Of a DNA stretch of 64,000 bases, positions 45,135 to 53,606 are shown piece after piece. The stretch's first letter is position 1. Each line of letters begins with the position of its first letter. The position numbers and the translations under genes were made by a program. The notes under the pieces are model-generated. The model saw only the letters and a program-made list of their open reading frames with translations, did not search any database and was not told the origin of the DNA. This DNA is from Acidimicrobiaceae bacterium. GTDB taxonomy: Bacteria > Actinomycetota > Acidimicrobiia > Acidimicrobiales > RAAP-2. Location: NCBI GenBank assembly GCA_027451285.1, contig DAIDJP010000013.1, positions 62,001 to 126,000 on the forward strand, read 5' to 3'.

Positions 45135-45209
45135 CGGGAAGTAGCGCAGCTTGGTTAGCGCGCCTGCTTTGGGAGCAGGAGGCCGCGGGTTCGAATCCCG
45201 CCTTCCCGA
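45135..45209 (+). tRNA. tRNA-Pro (anticodon UGG)
   Basis: Cloverleaf: acceptor CGGGAAG / CTTCCCG, anticodon stem CCTGC / GCAGG with loop TTTGGGA giving anticodon TGG at 45170-45172, T-arm GCGGGTTCGAATCCCGC. Discriminator A; the CCA end is not encoded. Confidence 0.95.
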
Positions 45210-45239
45210 CTCGCGACTGAGAATCGACCACCGCGTCGA

Positions 45240-46160
45240 TCAGGATTCACTTTCTAAGTGGGCGCGGGCGCGCTCGAGGGCGGCCCGGGTGTCCTCGGGC
45301 ACGCTAGGGGCCGACAACTTCATCTGGTCGATGGCGTCGACGATGATGCCACCCACGAGGGCGCGCATCTCGTACTTGTGGTCGGCGGGCACGACGTACC
45401 ACGGCGCCCACTTCGTGGAGGTCGCGCTGAGCGCCTCCTCGTAGGCCTCTTGATACTGGTCCCAGTGCTCGCGTTCGGCCAAGTCGGCCAGAGAGAACTT
45501 CCAGTTCTTGGCCGGCACCTCCAGTCGCTCGAGGAACCGCTTCTTCTGCTCGTCCTTTGACACGTGCAAGAAGACCTTCACGATTCGCGTCTTGTTGCGA
45601 TGTAGATGGTGCTCGAACGCGTTGATGTCCTCGTAGCGCCCCCGCCAGAACTTCTCATCCGGTCCGCCGGCGGGTAGTTCGTGGGACTTCTCCAATATCT
45701 CGGGGTGGACTCGCGTGACGAGCACGTCCTCGTAGTAGGAGCGGTTGAAGATGCTGATGGATCCAAGGTCCGGCAGCACCTTCGCGCTGCGCCATAGGAA
45801 GTCGTGGCGTAGTTCCTCCGACGACGGCTGTTTGAAGGCCTCCACCCGGCACCCCTGGGGATTCACCCCTGACATCACGTGCTTGATCGTCCCGTCCTTG
45901 CCCGCGGCGTCCAGGGCCTGAAGAACGATGAGCAAGGAGTGGGTCCCACTCGCCCACAGCAACTCCTGAGCCGCGGCCAATTCGCTGACGAACTCCTTGA
46001 GATCCTCCTCGGCCACCCTCTTGCGCCCGGTGTCGTCTCCGTCGTGATCGCGCGGCCCCAACCAGTCGGTGGCGACGTGGCTCGTGCTGCGCCGTGGCAG
46101 AGCGGCAGCGCGACCGGGCTTGACCCTCATCTCGTCCAAGACGTCCTTGCTGAGCTTCAT
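45240..46160 (-). CDS. ppk2: Polyphosphate kinase 2 family protein
   Basis: 306 residues. PPK2 core with Walker A ALDAAGKDGTIKHVMSGVNPQGC, the lid SIFNRSYYEDVLVTRVHPE and Walker B-like RIVKVFLHVSKDEQKKRFLER. The single-domain length fits polyP:nucleotide phosphotransferases that charge ADP/GDP or AMP from polyphosphate; class I versus III cannot be told by eye. The ATG has GGAAGGGG upstream. Convergent with tRNA-Pro and divergent from a MarR-ClC pair. Confidence 0.9.
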   Translation of the reverse strand: MKLSKDVLDEMRVKPGRAAALPRRSTSHVATDWLGPRDHDGDDTGRKRVAEEDLKEFVSELAAAQELLWASGTHSLLIVLQALDAAGKDGTIKHVMSGVNPQGCRVEAFKQPSSEELRHDFLWRSAKVLPDLGSISIFNRSYYEDVLVTRVHPEILEKSHELPAGGPDEKFWRGRYEDINAFEHHLHRNKTRIVKVFLHVSKDEQKKRFLERLEVPAKNWKFSLADLAEREHWDQYQEAYEEALSATSTKWAPWYVVPADHKYEMRALVGGIIVDAIDQMKLSAPSVPEDTRAALERARAHLESES

Positions 46161-46270
46161 CGAACCCCTTCCATCACGACACTCGCACCGACGCCATCTT
46201 CACACCCGCGCGGCGACTCAGCGACATCCAAATTCCCACCACCCGCCAACGGCCCAAACTCGAGTTCTAA

Positions 46271-46310
46271 ATGCACCGTCAATTTCTTTACTCTATGCAA
46301 TTATTAGTGT
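46271..46310 (+). promoter_or_regulatory. Candidate promoter/operator of the MarR-ClC pair
   Basis: The bases immediately before the MarR start are AT-rich and carry an imperfect palindrome ATGCAATTA/TTAGTGTAT (46296-46313, 6 of 9 positions match) that overlaps the ATG. AATTAT lies six bases upstream of the ATG as a weak -10. MarR proteins often bind palindromes at their own promoter (known); the assignment here is inference. Confidence 0.35.
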
Positions 46311-46790
46311 ATGAATGTACGGACCGACCACTCCTCCGACGCAGTGATCGACGCGGTGCTCAGCGCCAGTCGGGTTCTCGTCGCCGTCGCCGCTCGATCG
46401 CTCGCGGACATCGCCGACGAGGTCACTCTTTCCCAGTATCGAACCCTCGTCGTTCTTGCTGCGCGTGGGCCCCAAAACTTGGCCGGATTGGCCGAGGCGG
46501 TAGGCGTGACGTCCGCCACCGCCACACGCATGTGCGATCGCCTGGCAAAGAAGCAACTAATCGTGCGGCGCACTGAAAGAAATGATCGGCGGCAGGTGAG
46601 ACTTGCCCTATCCGCCAAAGGAGCTGCCCTCGTCAGCACCGTAACGCGTCGTCGGCGCGACGAGATCGAGAGGATCCTTCGCGCCGTCGTTCCCAGCGAT
46701 CGCGCCGTGCTCGTAGAGGCCCTGAACCAGTTCGCCATAGCCGCGGGTGAGGTTCCGGAGCAGGACTGGTCGACCGGGTGGGATCTATAG
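46311..46790 (+). CDS. MarR-family transcriptional regulator
   Basis: 159 residues. Winged-helix domain: VTLSQYRTLVVLAARGPQNLAGLAEAVGVTSATATRMCDRLAKKQLIVRRTERNDRRQVRLALSAKG contains the recognition helix (TSATATRMCDRL) and wing with DRR-VRL motif. No Shine-Dalgarno; likely leaderless. The stop is directly followed by the ATG of a ClC channel gene, so the pair is co-transcribed and the regulator may respond to an anion or acid stress signal (inference). Confidence 0.88.
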   Translation: MNVRTDHSSDAVIDAVLSASRVLVAVAARSLADIADEVTLSQYRTLVVLAARGPQNLAGLAEAVGVTSATATRMCDRLAKKQLIVRRTERNDRRQVRLALSAKGAALVSTVTRRRRDEIERILRAVVPSDRAVLVEALNQFAIAAGEVPEQDWSTGWDL

Positions 46791-48860
46791 ATGCGCCATC
46801 CTCAACTCATCACCATCCGCTCCTGGCCGCAGCGTCGGCGCCTCCTCCAAGCTCGAGTGAGCCGACTCCTGGCGTCGGCCACGTACACCAAGAAGTGGCT
46901 CGTCCTCGGCACCTTCGTGGGCATCATCGCGGGACTCGGTGCCGTGGTCTTCTACGATGCCCTGCGCCTTTCGACGTACGTACTGCTGCAGGTACTCGCT
47001 GGTTATCGCGTCCCCGAACCATCGGGCGAAGGGGGCGCACTCGCCTCCGCCTACTTCGCACGGCCGTGGGCAATACCCTTCATCGCCGGCGCGGGCGCAC
47101 TGGCCGGGGCTCTCCTTGTCTTCACGGTGGCGCCCGAGGCCGAAGGACACGGAACCGATGCCGCGATCGCCGCCGTGCACCACAACCCGCGCGGGGTCAG
47201 GATGCGCACGGTCTTCGTCAAGATCGTGGCGTCGGCGCTGACCATTGGCTCGGGGGGATCAGGTGGTCGTGAGGGGCCCACCGGCCAGATCAGCGCGGGA
47301 TTCGGATCATTCCTCGCCCGATCGCTCGACCTCAGTCCGTCGGACGCTCGCATCACCGTCGCCAGTGGCATCGGATCGGGCATTGGGGCAATCTTCGGCG
47401 CCCCCCTCGGTGGAGCCGTGCTCGCGACTGAAATTCTCTATCGCGACGACTTCGAGGTCGAAGCCCTTCTTCCCTCCTTCATCGCCTCAATCGTGGGCTA
47501 CGCGGTCTGGGGAAGTTTCGAGGGCTTCGGCCCGCTCTTCGGCTACGTGGGGAACTACCACCTGACGAGCGCCAAGCAACTCGTCTGGTTCGGCCTCATT
47601 GGGATTCTCGGCGGCTTAGTGGGACTAATGTACGCCAAGGGCTTCTACGGCATCTCGTCGTACTTCAGCCGACTCTCAATTCCTCGCTGGATCCGCCCGG
47701 CGATCGGCGGGGTCGCCGTCGGCTGCATCGGCTTGGCCATTCCGGAAGTCTTGGGAACGGGTTACGGGTGGATCCAGGCGGGACTTGGACCTCAGCTCCT
47801 ACGGATACCCCTGTGGATCGTTCTCATCTTGCCGCTCGCGCGCATCGCGACCACGGGTCTGTCCATCGGATCGGGAGGTTCGGGTGGAATCTTCGGACCC
47901 GGCATGGTGATCGGGGCCTTCGTGGGCGCCGGAGTGTGGCGCCTCCTCGAACCCGCCTTCCCCAGCCTGGGTCACGATCCCGCGCCCTACGTGATCGTGG
48001 GCATGATGTCGTGCTTCGGCAGTATTTCACGCGCGCCACTGGCCGTGATGCTCATGGTCGCAGAGATGACCGGAACCCTCTCGCTCGTGGTGCCCGCCAT
48101 GCTGGCGGTGGGACTGGCGACCCTGATCGTTCGACGCAACGACGACACGATCTACCGCAGCCAACTGCGCAGTCGATCCGAATCCCCCGCGCACCGCATA
48201 CTCACCGGCCTGCCCCTGCTCGCAATGGCCACGGCCGGCCAGGCGATGGTGCCAGCGAGATGTGTGCTCCAAGCCCCCGGCGATTTAGAGTCATTCCTGG
48301 AGTCGATGGACGCCAACGGCGTGTCCGGTGCCCCGCTCGTCGACGCAGAGGGCCACTATGTGGGTGTGGTCACTCGTGACACGCTCGAGCGCGAAACGCA
48401 CGATTCCAATGCTCGAGACGTCGAAGGCCTGATCGACTCAACCTTCGCACCGATCCACGAATCGGTGCATCTCAATGTCGTTCTCGAGACCTTGACGTCG
48501 ACGCCCCAGACGTGGGCCCCGGTGGTCGACGACGAGCGCCACGTCATCGGTACGGTCGCGATTTCGGACATCGTCCGCAACTACCGTCGAACGATGCAGG
48601 CCAATCTCCGACGCGTCTCAGAGCTCGCCGGCTCAACGGGAATCCACGAGATCGTGGTGGCTGACGACTCGCCCCTCGTCGATCTCCCCCTGCGCTCGAC
48701 ATCGGTCCCGCGCGGAGCCCTGATCACCGCCGTCGAACGCGGCCTTGACGTGATTCGACCCACCGGGGACACGGTGATCAAGTCGGGTGACCGCCTGATG
48801 GCCCTCGGCGCCAGCGACGATCTCGATACTCTCAGCAAACTCGCGTCGGCGCGGTCGTAG
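46791..48860 (+). CDS. ClC chloride channel/antiporter with CBS and RCK-C domains
   Basis: 689 residues. The ClC membrane domain (about 35-455) shows GSGGSGGREGPTGQI with the gating Glu at about 161 in GREGP, and the second filter motif SGGSGGIFGPGMVIGAFVGA, followed by MMSCFGSISRAPLAVMLMVAEMTG. The N-terminal GSGIP motif is replaced by GSGGS, common in this prokaryotic subgroup. A pair of CBS domains (about 480-610) and a TrkA-C/RCK-C-like domain (EIVVADDSPLVDLPLRSTSVPRGALI to the end) follow. Whether it is a channel or a H+/Cl- exchanger cannot be told. Start abuts the MarR stop. Confidence 0.9.
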   Translation: MRHPQLITIRSWPQRRRLLQARVSRLLASATYTKKWLVLGTFVGIIAGLGAVVFYDALRLSTYVLLQVLAGYRVPEPSGEGGALASAYFARPWAIPFIAGAGALAGALLVFTVAPEAEGHGTDAAIAAVHHNPRGVRMRTVFVKIVASALTIGSGGSGGREGPTGQISAGFGSFLARSLDLSPSDARITVASGIGSGIGAIFGAPLGGAVLATEILYRDDFEVEALLPSFIASIVGYAVWGSFEGFGPLFGYVGNYHLTSAKQLVWFGLIGILGGLVGLMYAKGFYGISSYFSRLSIPRWIRPAIGGVAVGCIGLAIPEVLGTGYGWIQAGLGPQLLRIPLWIVLILPLARIATTGLSIGSGGSGGIFGPGMVIGAFVGAGVWRLLEPAFPSLGHDPAPYVIVGMMSCFGSISRAPLAVMLMVAEMTGTLSLVVPAMLAVGLATLIVRRNDDTIYRSQLRSRSESPAHRILTGLPLLAMATAGQAMVPARCVLQAPGDLESFLESMDANGVSGAPLVDAEGHYVGVVTRDTLERETHDSNARDVEGLIDSTFAPIHESVHLNVVLETLTSTPQTWAPVVDDERHVIGTVAISDIVRNYRRTMQANLRRVSELAGSTGIHEIVVADDSPLVDLPLRSTSVPRGALITAVERGLDVIRPTGDTVIKSGDRLMALGASDDLDTLSKLASARS

Positions 48861-48886
48861 TGATCCGCCGTCAGATGTGACGCGAA

Positions 48887-49723
48887 CTAGTCCTTCTTCG
48901 TCAAAAACAGGCTCGCGATGGCCAGTCCGATGCCGACCACGAAGATCGCCGTGCCAAACACGAAGACCTGCGGCGGCGTACCGACACGAGTCGCGCCGTA
49001 GATGTAGACGGGGAACGGTGCGTTGGTGCCGCTCACGAAGTTCGACGTGACGAAGTCGTCAATGGACAGCGCGAAGGCCATCAGTGCGCCCGCCAAGACG
49101 CCGGGCATAATGAGAGGCAGCGTCACCAGACGGAACGTCGACATCGGCTTGGCGCCGAGATCGTACGCGGCCTCCTCGAGCGCCCGGTCGAAACCGGCGA
49201 GTCGGGCGCGCACCGTCACGGTCACGTAGGCCACGGAGAACATCACGTGCGCGAGCACCAGCGTGAGAAAACCACGCGCAATGTTGTACGTGACGAAGAC
49301 CCCGAGCAGGGAGGCGCCCATCACGATCTCGGGCGCCGCGATGTTGGTGAAGAGAACCTGCTCGACGATCGTCTTGCCACGGAACTGCGGCGGACGGTAT
49401 CGAACCAGGGCGATCGCGAGCAGGGTGCCGAGCACCGTGGCGATCAGCGTCGAGACGATGCCCAGTTTGATCGAGAGCCAGAACGACGCGGTCAATCCTG
49501 GCAGGTTGCTCCACTCGTGATACCACTGCAGGGTCGCGCCATTCCAGGCGAAGCTGACCATCTGCAGGCCCGCGTGAACCTTGTTGAAGCTGTAGATGAT
49601 CATCACCGCGATGGGAAACACCAGGTAGGCGATGACGAGCCACGAGTACGTGGGCAGGATCAAACGCCCGAAATGGCGCTTCTTGACCCGCTTCGCGGCG
49701 ATCTCGCTGGCCGAGAGGCTCAC
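48887..49723 (-). CDS. potC: Polyamine-type ABC transporter permease (PotC)
   Basis: 278 residues, six hydrophobic segments, and the EAA loop EEAAYDLGAKPMSTFRLVTLPLIMPGVLAGAL that contacts the ATPase. Fits the second permease of spermidine/putrescine importers. Start GTG/ATG overlaps the potB stop by four bases. Last gene of the potA-potD-potB-potC order. Confidence 0.9.
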   Translation of the reverse strand: MSLSASEIAAKRVKKRHFGRLILPTYSWLVIAYLVFPIAVMIIYSFNKVHAGLQMVSFAWNGATLQWYHEWSNLPGLTASFWLSIKLGIVSTLIATVLGTLLAIALVRYRPPQFRGKTIVEQVLFTNIAAPEIVMGASLLGVFVTYNIARGFLTLVLAHVMFSVAYVTVTVRARLAGFDRALEEAAYDLGAKPMSTFRLVTLPLIMPGVLAGALMAFALSIDDFVTSNFVSGTNAPFPVYIYGATRVGTPPQVFVFGTAIFVVGIGLAIASLFLTKKD

Positions 49724-50631
49724 AGGTACTCCTCGATCGAGCGCGAGCCCAGGACCCGGGCGTAGAACCAGATGCCCACTAGTGAGATCGCCAGCAGGAC
49801 AATGGAGAGCGACGCGCCGCCGGCGTAGTCCGACGTGGCGAGGAACAGGTCTTGGATCACGGTGCCGATCATGGTGTTCGCCGTGCCGCCGAGAATCTCC
49901 TGGTTGACGTAGTCACCAAAGGCCGGGATGAACGTGAGCAGGAACGCCGCGAACACCCCGGGGATCGACAGCGGCACGATCACGCGCAAGAACGCGTTGC
50001 GTCGATTGGCGTAGAGGTCGTAGGCGGCGTCGAGCACCCGACGATCGATTCGCTCGAGGGCGACGTAGAGCGGCAGAGCGGTGAAGGGCAGGTAGTTGTA
50101 GGCCAGTCCCGCGATCACCGCGAATCCCGTGCCGAGCACGTGGAAGTTCTGCGAGACGAGGTGGTGATTCTGCAAGAAGCTGATGAAGAACCCGTTGTCC
50201 GAGAGGATGAACTGCCACACCAGGGTGCGGATCACGAAGGAGACGAAGAACGGCACTAGGAGCATGATCAGGAAGAAGTTCTTCTTGCGCCCGCCGTAGA
50301 AGGCGATCCAGTAGGCGATCGGGTACGAGATCACCAGGTCGATGAGCGTCGCGATCGCGGCGAACTCGAGGCTGGTGACGAACTGAGCGCGATACTGATT
50401 CACCACGTGGGGCAGCTCGCCCCAGCTCCAGGTCATCGTGCAGGCCCCCGACGCGGGGCTGCAGGTCTTCAGCGACATCGACAGCATCATGAACAGCGGG
50501 ATGACGAAGAGCAGCAGAAGCCACAGCCCCGCGGGGAGGCTCAACAGGTATGGAGCGAGGCGCTTACCCCAGGAGGAACGCCGACGAGGGGTTAGGCCCC
50601 CTGGATGATCGGCAAGAACAGGCTGTTCCAC
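49720..50631 (-). CDS. potB: Polyamine-type ABC transporter permease (PotB)
   Basis: 303 residues from a GTG at 50629-50631, which overlaps the end of potD by 40 bases; no ATG/GTG/TTG closer to the first transmembrane helix keeps the basic KRLAPYL lead. Six segments (LLLLFVIPLFMMLSMSL, FFLIMLLVPFFVSFVIRTLVWQFIL) and EAA loop DAAYDLYANRRNAFLRVIVPLSIPGVF. The GTG lacks a Shine-Dalgarno, so translation probably depends on that of potD. Confidence 0.85.
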   Translation of the reverse strand: MEQPVLADHPGGLTPRRRSSWGKRLAPYLLSLPAGLWLLLLFVIPLFMMLSMSLKTCSPASGACTMTWSWGELPHVVNQYRAQFVTSLEFAAIATLIDLVISYPIAYWIAFYGGRKKNFFLIMLLVPFFVSFVIRTLVWQFILSDNGFFISFLQNHHLVSQNFHVLGTGFAVIAGLAYNYLPFTALPLYVALERIDRRVLDAAYDLYANRRNAFLRVIVPLSIPGVFAAFLLTFIPAFGDYVNQEILGGTANTMIGTVIQDLFLATSDYAGGASLSIVLLAISLVGIWFYARVLGSRSIEEYL

Positions 50632-51890
50632 GTGTCGATTTCTGTCTGACTCTTGAACTGGTAGTAGGCCTTCGACGCCTTGATGCGCGCCGGGGTCGGG
50701 AACACCGTCTGCGACTTGGCCGTCACCGAGTAGGGCAAACCGATCTCCGGGCGCAGCGACTTCAGAGCCGCGGCGTTCCAGCCAGTCGGGTGCAGCAACT
50801 GCTGGGCCGCCGCCGGCACCGGGCAGATGTAGTCGTTGTAGTACTCGACCACCGACTGGGTGAGCGGGCTGTAGAAGTAGTCCATCGCCGTCATCGCGTC
50901 CTTGGGATTCTGCGCGTAGAGCGGGATGCACATGTTGTCGGTCCAGAGCATCGCACCCTCTTCGGGGATCAACAACGTGAGGTCCGCGTACTTGGTCGAC
51001 AGGTCGGCCTGGAAGATGTCGCCCGAGTAGCACTGCGACACCCAGGTGTCGCCGTTCTTGAGGTGCTGGATGTAGCTCTGGTCGTAGTAGCCGGCCACGA
51101 TGCCGTCGCTCTTTTGCAACTGGAGCTTTTTGGCGGCCTTGGCCCAATCCTTCTCCGTCGAGGAGATCGGCTCAACGCCGATAGCGAGCAGCCCCGCGTG
51201 ACCGAGTTCGAAGGCGTCACTCAGCATGCCAACGCGACCCGCGTACTTCTTACTAAAGAGGATGTCGATCGACTTGCCGGGGTTGGGAATCTTCTTCGAG
51301 TTGTAGCCCACCGCGGTCCAGCCCGACTGCCAGGCCATGGTGTACTTGTTGCCCTTGTCCCACGCCGGGTCCTTGATCAGCGGCCCGGCGTACTTGTGAA
51401 AGTTCGGCATCGCGGCCTGGTTGAGTGGGATCAACCAGCCCAACTCCATCAGGTAGTGCAACTGGGGGTTGTTGTTCGTCATGACGATGATGTCGTAGCC
51501 GATGTACTGACCCGCGGCGAGCGAGGGGCGAATCTTCTGGTAGAAGGACGAATTGTCCTGGATCACTTCGTAGTAGTTCGTCTTGATTCCAGTGGTCTGC
51601 TGAAGGTGGACCAGGGAGGGGTGCTTACCCTTCAACGTATCGATGTAGAGCGGCCAGTTGGCGAAGTTCAGCGTCTTGTGGAGCTTCTGCTTCTTCCACC
51701 AGGTTGCGGTGCCAATGCCCTTGTTGGGCAGTGACGCGGCCCCGGACTCGGCGCCGAGCATCATGGCTCCGAGCAGACCGCCACCGGCGGCGCCCAGCGC
51801 CTGGCGGCGCGATAGGCGCGGCTGGGTCAGTCCGCGCCAAAACGACGGATCGATGGCTCCCCCGCCTAGTTCCTTTTCCATCTCACTCAT
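50592..51890 (-). CDS. potD: Polyamine-type ABC substrate-binding protein with Tat signal (PotD)
   Basis: 432 residues. A 25-residue cytoplasmic lead then twin-arginine signal RLSRRQALGAAGGGLLGAMML, with no lipobox Cys, so export as folded protein through Tat is likely. The mature part shows LNFANWPLYIDT, DIIVMTNNNPQL and CYSGDIFQADL, the PotD/extracellular solute-binding family 1 pattern. Substrate is probably spermidine or putrescine, but other cations of this family cannot be excluded. Confidence 0.88.
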   Translation of the reverse strand: MSEMEKELGGGAIDPSFWRGLTQPRLSRRQALGAAGGGLLGAMMLGAESGAASLPNKGIGTATWWKKQKLHKTLNFANWPLYIDTLKGKHPSLVHLQQTTGIKTNYYEVIQDNSSFYQKIRPSLAAGQYIGYDIIVMTNNNPQLHYLMELGWLIPLNQAAMPNFHKYAGPLIKDPAWDKGNKYTMAWQSGWTAVGYNSKKIPNPGKSIDILFSKKYAGRVGMLSDAFELGHAGLLAIGVEPISSTEKDWAKAAKKLQLQKSDGIVAGYYDQSYIQHLKNGDTWVSQCYSGDIFQADLSTKYADLTLLIPEEGAMLWTDNMCIPLYAQNPKDAMTAMDYFYSPLTQSVVEYYNDYICPVPAAAQQLLHPTGWNAAALKSLRPEIGLPYSVTAKSQTVFPTPARIKASKAYYQFKSQTEIDTWNSLFLPIIQGA

Positions 51891-51920
51891 GGCATTCCCC
51901 CATTTATTTGGTGACTTGTA

Positions 51921-53105
51921 CTACGACTCTGATTCGGCTTCCTTCGAGGCACCCGCCATCGGCACGACCGCGAACGTGTGCTCGACGGGCCAGGCGAGGA
52001 TCGCCTCCTCGCCACTGCGCGGCGCCGTGTCGTCGCCAATGTTCTGGGCGTAGACCGTGATGCGCGTCTCGTCGGGCAATTCGATGATGTACTGATTGCC
52101 AACGCCGGTGAATGTTGACACCAGGACGCGGCCGCGCAGACTGTTGCGCCTACCGACGTCCGAGCTACTCGAGATAAGGCTGATCTTCTCGGGGCGCACC
52201 CCCACCTTGACCGAAGAGCCCGAGAGCCCGTGTGGCAAGCGTTCCGTGGGCAGCGTGATCACCGCGCCCCCGGCCACACGCACTGCGGTCGTCGCCTCCG
52301 TTGACTCCGTGACCTGGCCCTCGAGGAGGTTCGACGCGCCGAGGAACGTCGCCACGAACTCGGTCGTCGGACTGTCGTAGATGTCCTTGGGCGAGCCGAT
52401 GCCCTCGATCACGCCGTGCCGCATGACCGCGAGACGATCGGACATGGTCATCGCCTCTTCCTGGTCGTGAGTCACGTAAAGGAAAGTGATGCCCACCTGG
52501 GTCTGGATGCGCTTGAGCTCGATCTGCATCTGGTGACGCAACTTCGCATCCAGCGCCGACATCGGCTCGTCGAGAAGCAGAAGGGTCGGCTCGTTGATCA
52601 GGGCGCGCGCCAGGGCCACGCGCTGCTGCTGGCCGCCGGAGAGCTGCGAGGCCCGGCGCTTCTCGAAGCCTGGCAGGTCCACGATCTCGAGGATCTCGCC
52701 GACGCGACTTGCGACCTCGGACTTGGCAATGTGGCGGCGCCGTAGGCCAAAGGCGACGTTCTCAAAGATGTTGAGATGGGGAAACAGGGCGTAGGACTGA
52801 AAGACCGTGTTCACGTCGCGGTGATAGGGCGCGAGGTAGGTGACGTCCTTTCCACCCAAGAGAATTTTTCCCGACGTCGGCTCCTCGAATCCACCGAGCA
52901 TGCGCAGCGTGGTCGTCTTGCCGCACCCCGAAGGCCCGAGCAGGCTGAAGAACTCCCCTTCGTAGATGTCCAGGGTCAGGTTGTTCACCGCCACCGAATC
53001 ATCAAAGAGCTTCGATACGCCCTGGATCTGAACGATGGCGCGCCGGTCGGGCGCGGATTCACTGACCTTGGACTCTGACACCGCCTCCGCGGCCTGGTTA
53101 GTCAC
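51921..53105 (-). CDS. potA: Polyamine-type ABC transporter ATPase (PotA)
   Basis: 394 residues. Walker A GPSGCGKT, Q loop YALFPHLN, signature LSGGQQQRVALARAL, Walker B LLLLDEPMSALD and H loop THDQEEAM, followed by a C-terminal TOBE domain (SLRGRVLVSTFTGVGNQYII). I chose the GTG at 53103-53105 because a TATATT -10 ends six bases upstream; the frame continues a little further but lies in the promoter. The next gene potD follows after 30 bases. Confidence 0.9.
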   Translation of the reverse strand: MTNQAAEAVSESKVSESAPDRRAIVQIQGVSKLFDDSVAVNNLTLDIYEGEFFSLLGPSGCGKTTTLRMLGGFEEPTSGKILLGGKDVTYLAPYHRDVNTVFQSYALFPHLNIFENVAFGLRRRHIAKSEVASRVGEILEIVDLPGFEKRRASQLSGGQQQRVALARALINEPTLLLLDEPMSALDAKLRHQMQIELKRIQTQVGITFLYVTHDQEEAMTMSDRLAVMRHGVIEGIGSPKDIYDSPTTEFVATFLGASNLLEGQVTESTEATTAVRVAGGAVITLPTERLPHGLSGSSVKVGVRPEKISLISSSSDVGRRNSLRGRVLVSTFTGVGNQYIIELPDETRITVYAQNIGDDTAPRSGEEAILAWPVEHTFAVVPMAGASKEAESES

Positions 53106-53134
53106 GGACTGAATATAGCCGTGGCCAACCACGG
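53106..53134 (-). promoter_or_regulatory. Leaderless promoter with palindromic operator before potA
   Basis: TATATT (53112-53117, minus strand) ends six bases before the GTG. Directly upstream of it, within the -35/-10 spacer, lies the perfect inverted repeat CCGTGG-TTGG-CCACGG (53119-53134). A regulator bound here would block the polymerase; which regulator is unknown. Confidence 0.5.
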
Positions 53135-53318
53135 TAACTGGTCGTGTTTGACGAACTCTTCACGAAAAGATGCTCATACGACCGTACGGCTCTCGTGCGG
53201 TCATTGAACGACATCCGCGACGCCGATATCCGTACCAACCCCGTCCGTGGTGGCGCTACGTTTTCGCGTCGCGCGCGTCCCGTTGTCACTGGAGACGACG
53301 GATCACGTCGTCATCGGG
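53135..53318. other. Intergenic region between potA and tRNA-Arg
   Basis: No supported gene. It holds an 8-of-9 bp hairpin (GACCGTACG / CGTGCGGTC at 53180-53202, loop GCTCT) that lacks a U-tract; it lies downstream of tRNA-Arg on the minus strand and upstream of the pot promoter. Confidence 0.4.
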
Positions 53319-53392
53319 TGCCCCCGGCAGGAGTCGAACCCGCAACCTGACGGGTAGAAACCGTCTGCTCTATCCAGTTGAGCTACAGGGGC
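53319..53392 (-). tRNA. tRNA-Arg (anticodon UCU)
   Basis: Minus-strand cloverleaf: acceptor GCCCCTG pairs with CGGGGGC (one G-U), anticodon stem GACGG / CCGTC with loop TTTCTAC giving TCT, T-arm GCGGGTTCGACTCCTGC. Discriminator A; CCA is not encoded. Confidence 0.95.
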
Positions 53393-53453
53393 GTAGTGAC
53401 ATCGTAGGGCCCGGACCACCAGAAGCGGGGGTGTGCCATACTGGACAGGCTTG

Positions 53454-53530
53454 GTGGGCGTAGCTCAGTTGGTTAGAGCGCCAGGTTGTGGTCCTGGAGG
53501 TCGCGGGTTCGACCCCCGTCGCTCACCCCA
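53454..53530 (+). tRNA. tRNA-His (anticodon GUG)
   Basis: Acceptor GTGGGCG pairs with CGCTCAC, anticodon stem CCAGG / CCTGG with loop TTGTGGT giving GTG. The extra G-1 at 53453 is encoded opposite C73 (53527), the histidine identity element, and CCA follows at 53528-53530. Confidence 0.96.
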
Positions 53531-53606
53531 CGAAGTCGCGGTCCGTTGCGGCGCACGCCGCGGCTAGATTCGCCCTGAGGCCCCGAGGGGGCCACGCGGG
53601 GGCGCC

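Noticed and set aside
53180-53202. Hairpin downstream of tRNA-Arg as a terminator
   Set aside because: The stem has one mismatch and no U-tract on either strand; kept only as a description of the intergenic region.
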